This document shows positions 56,645-64,000 of a stretch of DNA of 64,000 nt, in pieces (position 1 is the stretch's first letter; each line of letters starts with the position of its first letter). The notes under the pieces are model-generated. The model made no database searches. It was not told the DNA's origin and saw only the letters and a program-made list of their open reading frames with translations. Location: NCBI RefSeq assembly GCF_002099425.1, contig NW_018344272.1, positions 1,466,001 to 1,530,000 on the forward strand, written 5' to 3'. A program made the translations under genes and the position numbers. Source of the stretch: Phascolarctos cinereus. Its lineage: Eukaryota > Chordata > Mammalia > Diprotodontia > Phascolarctidae.

Positions 56645-57645
56645 AATTTTTATTTATTTTTATTTTTAATTTAATTGTTTTAATTTTCCCCCAATTACTT
56701 GTGAAAAACAATTTTAACATTCTTTTTTTAAAAAAATTTTGAGTTCCAAATTTTCTTTCTTCCTTTCCTCCATTCCTTCCCACCCCCATTGAGAAGGCAG
56801 GAAAATTTGACATAGGTTATACATGTATAGTAATGCAAAACGTATTTTCATATAAGTCGTGCTGTGAAAGAAAACAGAGACAAAAACAAAAACAAACAAA
56901 TAAATAAATGACTGAATAAACAAACAAACAAATAAATAAATGGAGGAATGAATAAATAAAAGAAGTAAAGAAAAAGTATATTTGATCTGCATTTAGGCTC
57001 CACCACTTCTTTTCTCTGCAGATGGACAGCACCTTTCTTCATAAGTCCTTCAGAATTGCCTTGGATCATCGTATTGCTGAGAATAGTTAAGTTATTCACA
57101 GTGTGTCATCATACAATATTGCTGTTACTGTGTACAATGTTCTCCTGGTTCTGCTCATTTCACTTTGCATCAGTTCATTTAAGTCTTTCCAGGTTTTTCT
57201 GAGAGCATCCTGCTTGTCATTTCTCATAACACAAGAGTATTCCATCACAATCATATACAACAACTTGTTTAGACATTCCTTGGTTGATGGGCATCCCCTT
57301 AATTTCCAATGCTTTGATGCCACTGAAAGAGCTACTATAAATTTTTTTTTTACATTTTTTTAAACCTCTTTCCAATACAGACCTAGTAATGGTATTGCTT
57401 GGTCAAAGGGTTTGCTTGTTTTATTGCCCTTTGGGCATAGTTCCAAATTGTTCTCCAGAATGGTTGAATCAATATACAACTTTACCAACAGTGCGCTGTT
57501 TTAATTTTCTCACATCCCCTCCAACATTTATCATTTTATTTTTCTGTCATATTAGCCAATATGATCAGTATAGGATGGTAGCTCAGAGTTTGTTTTAATT
57601 TGCATTTTTCTAATCAATAGTGATTCAGAGCATTTTTTCATATGT
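56645..57645 (-). mobile_element. L1 3' end, antisense, copy 1 of a tandem pair
   Basis: On the minus strand: ORF2 C-terminal coding (57323-57096: C-P-S-T-K-E-C-L-N-K-L, M-E-Y-S-C-V-M-R-N, T-W-K-D-L-N-E-L-M-Q-S-E), then 3' UTR with an AAAT/AAAC-rich patch (56880-56962), GGAAGAAAGAAAATTTGGAACTC and the A-rich end at 56645. 5'-truncated near 57645. Confidence 0.8.
56880..56962. repeat. (AAAC)n/(AAAT)n simple repeat in L1 3' UTR
   Basis: Alternating CAAA and TAAA tetranucleotides. They give rise to the hydrophobic minus-strand frames seen here. Confidence 0.85.
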
Positions 57646-57647
57646 GG

Positions 57648-58224
57648 CTCCATTTTTAAAAATAATATTTTTCCAATTATATATGAAATAATTTTTAACA
57701 TTCTTTTTTTTTTAAAAAATTGAGTTCCAAATCTCCCTCTCTCCCTCACCTCTTGCCTCATTGAAAAGTCAAGCAATTTGATATAGGTTAAATATGTGCA
57801 GTCATACAACATATATTTCCACATTAGACATGTTATGAAGGAAAAAAACCTAAACACACAGACAAAGAAAGAAAGAAAAAAAATGCTTCAATCTACGTTC
57901 AGACTCTATCAGTTCTTTTTCTGGAGGTCAATAGCATTTTTCATCATGAGTCCTTTGGAATTGTTTTGTTTCGCTGTACAATATCCCTATTACTGTGTAC
58001 AATGTTCTTCAGATTCTGCTCATTTCACTTTGTATCAGTTCATAGAACTTTCAAATATTTTTTTTTGCTCATCATTTCTTATAGTAAAATACTATTCCAT
58101 TACAATCATGTACCACAACCTATTTAGCCATTCCCCAACTGATGAGTATCCTCTCACTTCCCAGTTCTTTGCCACCACAAAAAAGATATATACATATATA
58201 TATACATACATATAAATGTATGCG

Positions 58225-58258
<34 letters not shown>

Positions 58259-58420
58259 TGTATGTATGTATGTATTATGTATATAGAGGTCCCTTTCCTT
58301 TTTTTCCATCTTTTTGTGATATAGATCTAGAAGTGATATTGCTTGGGTCAAAGGGTATGCATAATTTTATAGCCCTTTGGGCATACACTTTGGCTCCATT
58401 TAGGAAAAAGAAGTAGTTCA
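57648..58420 (-). mobile_element. L1 3' end, antisense, copy 2 of a tandem pair
   Basis: Same layout again: A-rich end at 57650-57720, ATTTGGAACTCAA remnant, ATAGATTGAAGC-type block, then ORF2 C-terminal region (CATTCCCCAACTGATGAGTATCC, GTACCACAACCTATTTAGCC in antisense), and the upstream GCCCTTTGGGCATA end at 58385. Interrupted by a (TATG)n tract. Confidence 0.75.
58186..58285. repeat. (TATG)n / TA-rich microsatellite
   Basis: TATACATA-type lead-in followed by about a dozen TATG units (58229-58275). Confidence 0.95.
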
Positions 58421-58479
58421 ATTTGAGTGAGTGTTAGTCCCTTGTACCACCTGTGTTCACATATGTCCCATTGGTTTAA

Positions 58480-59275
58480 AAAAGAGGATCTCAGAGTTTG
58501 AAAGGGATCTTAGAGGTCACTGAGTTTAACCTCCTGCTCAGTGTAAGACTGTCCTCTGCAACTTTTCTGATACGTGATTATTCAACTTTTTTGATAAGAG
58601 AGATCAGATCACTACCTTAAAAGTCAACCCTTTCTATTTGGACCTTTTTCCTTCCATGAAACTTAAATTGGTCTCTGTGTAACACCTGGTAGCTAGGTGG
58701 TACAGTAGCTACAGTGCTGGCCCTGGAGTCATGAAGACCTGAGTTCAAATATGGCCTTAGATCCTTTTTAGCTGTGTAATCATTTAATCTCTCTCTGCCT
58801 TAATTTCTTGATCTATAAAAGTAGGGTAATAATAGTACCTACCTCCCAGGGTTGTTGTGAAGATCAGATGAAATAACAATTGTAAAATGCTTAGCATGGT
58901 GCTTGGTATATAATGCTATATAAATAAATGTTATTAATAATAATAACCATTATTATTATTAGCATGTTCTCATTTGCCTTCTGGTGCTAAGCGGAGCTCA
59001 TCTAACCCCACCTTCACATAACTGTTAAGCCCCAAGACCCTACCCTTTACTTGGAATTCTGATCACTTCTTTAGTTCAATATTTTACATTTATCCAGTAT
59101 TCCATCTTTTTTCCCCCTAATCTATTGTTCCAGCCTATTGAGATATTTTGGAATACTGGTTATCATATAGAATATTTTTCTATTACTCCCAATCTTCCAT
59201 CAACTCTAAATTCTATCTTCATCAAAGTTGTTAATACTAAATATGGCACAGGAAAAGGTCAAGTTCAAAGCCCTT
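58480..59275 (-). mobile_element. L3/CR1 LINE, 3' part, antisense, split by a SINE
   Basis: The 3' terminus GAAAGGGATCTTAGAGGTCACTGAG (58500) is followed by CCTTCTGGTGCTAAGCGGAGCTCATCTAACC (58977), then TTTACATTTATCCAGTATTCC and TTCCAGCCTATTGAGATATTTTGGA (59130), in the order expected of antisense L3. A sense CORE-SINE at 58685-58965 interrupts it. Confidence 0.65.
58685..58965 (+). repeat. CORE-SINE (THER1-like), sense, nested in L3
   Basis: GGTAGCTAGGTGGTACAGTAGC head, GGAGTCATGAAGACCTGAGTTCAAAT, CTCTGCCTTAATTTCTTGATC core, CCTCCCAGGGTTGTTGTGAAGATCAGATG, TAAATGTTATTAATAATAATAA tail. Confidence 0.8.
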
Positions 59276-60009
59276 TATAAAACTTAAAGCTATACACACA
59301 TGCAAATATAAATATATAAGAAAACTGACATGAGAACAACCCTCAGATGGGACAGCAGAAGTTTTTTCATAGACTATGGTGGAAATTTTGGGAAAAATGC
59401 AGAAGAGAGAATTAGGAGAGGAGAAAGGAAAGGTAGATATTATCCCATAGCAGAATTATGGCCATGGCAGTCACTATCTGCCCTATCTTGCAGTTTCCTG
59501 GGACAAGTTGGAGAGGTGTGTAATTGGGTTTTTACCTTCATTGCTCACTTCAGCAGCAGAAATGCTGGCAGACAAAGCACTCATGAAGAACTGACTTATG
59601 TTTGTATTTTTAAAAGTTCTAGAAAGAATAAATTTAGTAGATTTAATATTATTTCTCATAAACATTCATAGGTTACCCTGCCTTTATGTTGCCTGGTGTC
59701 CCTTTCTTTGTGGCTTGAGGGAATAAAGGGAGCCACTCAAGAGAGAGGGACCTTTCCTAGAGCAGTGTTGGGAGTTTACCCCAATTCATGATGTTCTCTA
59801 ATTAAAGGCTTAAGCATGAGTTGTTTCATAACTACATTTACAGGTGCAGAATTGCTACAAACATGGATCATATTTATAAATCTGCCCTACGCTTACATTT
59901 TAGCTAAAGTTGTCATTTTTCAGCATTCATTCATTTCATCCGTTCTTACCTTTTGAGAACAAACAGAACAAGGTTCTTCTCATACAGGCTGTTAATTTAT
60001 GGAAAGAAT
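59276..60009. other. Unassigned sequence
   Basis: No recognised element. The 113-codon frame at 59330-59671 (plus) is arginine/serine-rich at its start, without a domain, and is not supported as a gene. Confidence 0.4.
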
Positions 60010-60145
60010 ATGTCCAGTTCTTATGTTCCTCATGTGATATGATTTCTAGATCCTTCACAATCTTGGTTGCTGTTTTCTGGTTTGATCTACCTGTCAATCT
60101 CTCATTAAACATTACTCTTTGGTGCAGAAGTACAGGTACCTGATA
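60010..60145 (-). mobile_element. L3/CR1 LINE fragment, antisense
   Basis: TTCTAGATCCTTCACAATCTTGGTTGCTGTTTTCTGG (60043-60079) matches the CR1/L3 CTTCACCATCTTGGTTGCCCTC region. Confidence 0.5.
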
Positions 60146-60149
60146 ATTG

Positions 60150-60600
60150 GAGGAAGCAATAAAGGTAGGAGTGTGAAATGGGTAGCCTAAGGCATGTATC
60201 CTCTTGGTTAGATTCTGTTTTGGAATGAAATTAGACACTTCATAGTTCATGCAAGAGTTAACAAAAAGAAGTTTATTTAGCCAAAGAATACAAAGGGAAT
60301 CCACAAAGGATACTATAGTACTTAGCTTGGGTAGACATGGCCACTCTTATCCATATGAAATCATGTCTGGGGAGTATGACAAGGTATGATGACTCATTCA
60401 GCACTGGAACATCTGCAAATTAGGAAAAACCCTACTCCATATGAGTAGGCCTTTCTATGCTCTTAAGTGACCAAAAAGCCATTTCGATGTAGCCAGAAGC
60501 TATCAGGAAGCTCTATTAAGGGAAGCCCAGCTGGTGCCTTAGCCCCCTGGCCAATGAAATTCTGGTGACAGTTTTATTGCATTTCAGAGGAAAAAAAACT
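60150..60600 (-). mobile_element. Possible LTR fossil, antisense
   Basis: On the minus strand TTGGCTAAATAAACTTC and TTAACTCTTGCATGAAC (60240-60290) look like an LTR polyadenylation region, with a U3-like stretch running up to about 60600. Solo, old, family not identified, ends approximate. Confidence 0.42.
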
Positions 60601-60614
60601 AACAACCAACATGG

Positions 60615-60672
60615 GGTGTGTGTGTGTGTGTCTGTGTGTGTGTGTGTCTGTGTGTATGTGTGTGTGTGTGTA
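60615..60672. repeat. (TG)n microsatellite
   Basis: TG repeats with TCTG and TATG interruptions. Confidence 0.9.
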
Positions 60673-60979
60673 ACACTCAAAAATAATAGTCACATCAAAG
60701 GGTAAGTACCATAGTATTAACTTGATTCCTGGTTTGACTGATGCCTCTCTGTCTTGGCTTTAGGTTTGGTTCTCATTCTCTGCATCTCCCTTGTCAGCCA
60801 CTTATCCCCATAGTGTCCCTGCAACATGACTTTTAGAAAGATCTAAACTTTACTTGATCATAGGAGGCCCTCTAAATTATCCCCCGAATAATTTTCAAGA
60901 GCATGTGATACTCTGGGTGCCATAAAACCTATGTAGTATAGATTATTACCAACCTTGATTTGAAATTATTTATATGTGC
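60673..60979. other. Unassigned sequence
   Basis: Nothing recognised. Confidence 0.4.
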
Positions 60980-61140
60980 ATGGCACATTGGAGAAAGATT
61001 GCGCCTAGGAGGGAAAAACAAGTAGGTTCAAGTCTTACATCTCCGACATACTACCTGTGTGGTCCTGGAGAAGTCACTTAATTTTTTATTTGTATAGCAG
61101 GTATTGACCTTCATGAGTGAAGGGAGTTTTCTCATTTGGA
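60980..61140 (+). repeat. SINE fragment (MIR-like), sense
   Basis: GGCACATTGGAGAAAGATTGCG head, GTTCAAGTCTTACATCTCCGACATACTACCTGTGTGGTCC. Confidence 0.5.
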
Positions 61141-61142
61141 GT

Positions 61143-61403
61143 TCCTGGCAGCTAGGTGGTACAGCGGATAGAGTGCCCAGCCTGGATTCATTAAGAATCC
61201 TCTTCTTGAATTCAAATCCCACCTCAGACACTTACTAGCTGTGTGTGGAACCTGGGCAAGTTACTTAATCCTGTTTACCTCAGTTCCTCACCTTTAAAAT
61301 GAACTGGTTAATCACTGCAGTATCCATGCCAAGAAAACCCCAAATGGGGTCCCAAAGAGTTGGTGATGACTGAAAAATGAGTCAACAATAACAAACACAA
61401 CAG
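61143..61403 (+). mobile_element. tRNA-RTE SINE (WALLSI/RTESINE-type)
   Basis: tRNA-derived head (GGCAGCTAGGTGGTACAGCGGATAGAG, ATTCAAATCCCACCTCAGACACTTACTAGCTGTGTG). It is joined to a tail typical of RTE/BovB LINE 3' ends: CACTGCAGTATCCATGCCAAGAAAACCCC, GGGGTCCCAAAGAGTTGGTGATGACTGAAAAATGA, CAACAATAACAAACACAACA. A shared 3' end is how RTE elements mobilise such SINEs. Confidence 0.8.
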
Positions 61404-61879
61404 TAAAATCACAGATCTGTGATTTAAAAAAAAATTAATGCCTTCTAAAGAATAGGAGTCTCTCACTCCACCCTTTGAGTTCTCCAATTGCACTCATATT
61501 TAATGGAGAGGAGGAAACGTTTTCTTTGACCACAAAATGACTGCAAATGGAACATTTAATTAAACCTTGCTAATAAGATATACTATATGAGACCTCATGA
61601 AGTAAAATAATTCCTAATTCTCATAAACCAATTGATAACAATCCCCCCATAGACTCCTTCACCAGTGAGGGGAGAAAAGGAAACTGTTGAAATGAGAGGA
61701 TGAGGAACTATGCTGGAACATCCTCTGAGATATCTGTGCCTCTTCAGTTGTCATTGGGTAATGTTGGAGATCTCATACATAGCCAGCTCCTCCTAAATTA
61801 TAGGGTGCCTCAGCTCTTCTTCCTCCTCCTCCATATTTCCATCCGTAATTCATTCTGAGTCAATCAGGGCCCAAACAAT
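61404..61879. other. Unassigned; may include the far end of the repeat at 61880
   Basis: No confident call; composition is continuous with the following repeat. Confidence 0.3.
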
Positions 61880-62244
61880 GACCAAGTAGGGCCTGGCCTG
61901 GAACCTAGAATGAATGTAAATAGCAATTGTTTTTGTTTTGGCCAGAAACCCTGAGGGTCTTCCACTACCGGATCATTTTTTTGGGGGGGACCAGATAAAG
62001 AGGCCATTCTCAGCCTCATTTCTTATTAAGCCTTAATCACTGAATGGGCATTGCCTCAGTTAAACTGAGACCTGTTAAAGACCTTAGCTTGAAAAGGCCA
62101 AGGTCCTCCACTGCATCCTCTGGGGGAAAAAATGAGGCTGGTGACTTTGCACAGTCCTCCCTCATTTAAATCCTATTCACTTGCCTGTCATGGCATCACC
62201 TCCCTCATGTTGTGGTCCCTTTTGAGGACAAACAACAATCCATC
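61880..62244 (-). repeat. Unclassified interspersed repeat, copy 2
   Basis: On the minus strand it begins at 62244 with TTGTCCTCAAAAGGGACCA, GAGGTGATGCCATGACAGG, TAGGATTTAAATGAGG and TGTGCAAAGTC, matching the head of 14425-14990. Beyond the head the two differ, so they may be different subfamilies or recombinants. No coding frame. Confidence 0.45.
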
Positions 62245-63089
62245 CACCATTCATAGTACCTTGCTGAGAAAACAACCTGTCTTCCGTTTATTTCTGAAGC
62301 AATACCTTTATAGCTATCAGGTCACTCGGTGCCTCTGCCTCTCCTTGCCTCAGGCTGCTCCCCTGCAAGCTGTTGAAGCTTTGCCCTACTTCTTTCCGCT
62401 GCCTTAGGAAAATGCTCTTTTAGCTTTAGACCTCCCAGGCTGCATGCCTGGAGGCTATCATTACTGCTCTTTTTATAATTACTTCTTTCAAAGATTAGTA
62501 GACCAAGCTTCTGGAGGCTATTCATCACATTTTCAGTCACTTTTTTTTTTTGACTTGTCTCATAGCTCCACCGTGGTGATGCTCTAAACACTCCTGTTAC
62601 TATGACCTTCCTTATTGCTCTCCATAGAAAGTGATGAGTCCTGACTCCTGTTTGGGTTAGGGTGAGTGATTTTCTTTTCCCTTTTCCCCACCTTAAGGGT
62701 AGGAAAAATTTATCTTCCCGTTGTCTGAATCTCTTCCTTTATCTGAGACTCAGGATGAACAAATGTACTGTCCTTTTCAACTCCCAGGATAGCCTACCAT
62801 GCAAATGTTTTTGAAGCTCTGATAAGTCTCAAAATCATGGTTGGAGGGATGGTAGACAAATGGGGAGTCTTATGCTAGTATTTCATTGTTATAGTAAAGT
62901 CCTTGTCTTCTTTACACAAAGATTACAATAGTTTTCCAAACATCACACTGTTTTACATCATACTCCAGGTTGGATTAGCAGTCAGCTAAACTTCCTAGGG
63001 TTTTTCGTACATGAATTGCTAAGTCAATTCTTTCCATCTTTTATTTGTGTGGTTGCTATTTGGAAATGAAGTGGGACTACACATTCATG
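62245..63089. other. Unassigned sequence
   Basis: No recognised element. The frames at 62132-62407 and 62322-62591 overlap on opposite strands and lack domains. Confidence 0.4.
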
Positions 63090-63199
63090 TCTATTGAATA
63101 TTCTTTCATTAGTTTAGACTAATCTTTCTAACCTGAGATCTTTTTGACTTCTGTTACTATCTCTTCTGGCTTTATGTTACTTACATATTTGATAAATTT
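63090..63199 (-). mobile_element. L3/CR1 fragment, antisense, left part
   Basis: CTAACCTGAGATCTTTTTGAC and TTATGTTACTTACATATTTGATAAA resemble the L3 'gagatcttttggatcc ... catctgcaaatttgataagc' region. Sequence after the LTR-like element (63603: AGTTATGCTGTATGTTCTCAAATATAATTAAAATGATGAATAGGACAG) continues the same L3 segment. Confidence 0.5.
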
Positions 63200-63602
63200 T
63201 TAAATGTGTGAGAAATGCTAACAGTTTGGTTCCCACAGAATTGATAAGAAAACAGGACAGTGGGAGATTGGTTTACTGGTTTACATAAACAAGATGAGGG
63301 GAAGATTGGTTTTCACAGACTCTGTAGAAGCAATACATATTGCATTGCAAACACAGATGTTAAAAGGGACACGCAGGAACGTTGGGACAAGTTGGGGGTG
63401 AAAGCCAAGTAATCCTATATAACCGCTTGCTCTGCTCCTCTATAGGTGTGTGATTCCAATGAGGGAACACACCCAATTCTCAGAGAATTGCTAATAAAGG
63501 TATCCCTTCTCTCACTCCACAACTGTGATTTTGTTTGTTGGGGAATTCACAGAGCCCAGTTTCGGGCTGAATTCTGAATTGAGTCTGGTGTTTTTATAAC
63601 AA
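63200..63602 (+). mobile_element. Solo LTR-like fossil inside L3
   Basis: About 400 bases with CTATATAACC (about 63416) followed some 70 bases later by CTAATAAAGG (63489), then a U5-like end. It splits an L3/CR1 fragment, whose sequence resumes at 63603. No internal viral region; family and exact ends not identified. Younger than the L3 it sits in. Confidence 0.58.
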
Positions 63603-63720
63603 GTTATGCTGTATGTTCTCAAATATAATTAAAATGATGAATAGGACAGAATGAAGTACAAAATTCTTGCTCCTGCTCCTAGAATCTTCCCTCCAACTTT
63701 GATATTAATCCATTAAAACA
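63603..63720 (-). mobile_element. L3/CR1 fragment, antisense, right part
   Basis: AAAATGATGAATAGGACAG matches L3 'aaaaatgttaaacagcacag'; completes the fragment interrupted at 63200. Confidence 0.45.
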
Positions 63721-63724
63721 ACAC

Positions 63725-63990
63725 TTTGGGGGAATAATAATAGTAATAATCATAACCATTTATCTAGAGAACTTTAAAATTTGCAAAGCACATTACATAT
63801 ATTATTTCATTTTCTTCTCTAAACAACCATATATGCTAAGTATTATAGATGTTATTGTCATGTCTATTTTATAGATGAAGAAATTGAAACTGAGAGCTGT
63901 CAAATGATTTAACCATAGTCATGCTGCTATTCAGTGTCCTATGAAGGATTTGAACATAGGTGTTCCTGACTCCATGTCCAGTTTGAGAAT
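63725..63990 (-). repeat. CORE-SINE, antisense, near full
   Basis: AATAATAATAGTAATAATCATAACC tail, TTTGCAAAGCACATTACATATATTATTTCATTT, TTTTATAGATGAAGAAATTGAAACTGAGAGC core, GGATTTGAACATAGGTGTTCCTGACTCC head. Confidence 0.75.
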
Positions 63991-64000
63991 CCAGGACAAT

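Noticed and set aside
57796-58215. 139-codon open frame on the plus strand
   Set aside because: It is the antisense of an L1 ORF2 C-terminal region plus a TA-rich tract.
58142-58416. Frames rich in Tyr-Val-Cys-Met or His-Thr-Tyr-Ile
   Set aside because: They translate the (TATG)n tract.
59330-59671. 113-codon plus frame
   Set aside because: No domain or coding-like composition, with stop-free antisense overlap; treated as chance.

Overview
The window looks like an intergenic or intronic stretch of an AT-rich marsupial genome. I found no convincing host protein-coding gene, rRNA, tRNA or CRISPR. The marsupial assignment rests on the repeats: short tRNA-derived SINEs opening GGGGGCAGCTAGGTGG, a tRNA head joined to an RTE-type 3' tail, many CORE-SINEs (MIR/THER1/MAR1-like), abundant L2 and L3/CR1 LINEs, and L1-derived elements that carry ORF1 but no full ORF2 (HAL1 type). 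The SINE near 42640 most resembles the WSINE/WALLSI type of Australian marsupials, so I lean to an Australian species. That is an inference from memory of the families.

Layout: 1-1085 is the 3' part of an old HAL1. 2245-3990 holds two CORE-SINEs and an LTR-like fossil. 4440-7084 is a nearly complete antisense HAL1 abutting a sense L1 ORF2-to-3' fragment (7085-9460). 10005-12035 holds SINEs and an antisense L3/CR1 interrupted by a SINE. 12036-13720 is repeat-poor. 13725-17425 is a nested block: a local tandem duplication, an AT microsatellite, an unclassified repeat, and an L2 running from endonuclease to RT that is split by a DNA MITE with clear inverted ends. 17430-20900 is repeat-poor. 22880-25505 is an antisense L1 (RT to 3' end). 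31473-34349 is a near full-length HAL1 (5' UTR, broken ORF1, purine-rich 3' UTR) with a short possible target duplication. 34625-35725 is an L2 with the YADD motif. 35799-45170 carries L2 pieces, two related hAT-like MITEs, two young SINEs and LTR-like fossils. 48807-51809 is a long repeat-poor stretch. 56440-58965 holds two L1 3' ends in tandem beside an L3 with a nested SINE. 60010-64000 holds LTR-like fossils, the tRNA-RTE SINE, a second copy of the unclassified repeat, an L3 fragment split by an LTR-like element, and a final CORE-SINE.

Nothing here works as a pathway. The coherent biology is retrotransposition: L1 could have mobilised HAL1 through a shared 3' end, and an RTE element the tRNA-RTE SINE. 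The nesting order gives relative ages: L2 and L3 are oldest, CORE-SINEs and MITEs later, HAL1/L1 mixed, and WSINE-type copies youngest. Functional non-coding sequence, if any, is most likely in the repeat-poor stretches. All repeat boundaries were read by eye and most are good to about 10-30 bases; family names are from memory and were not searched.
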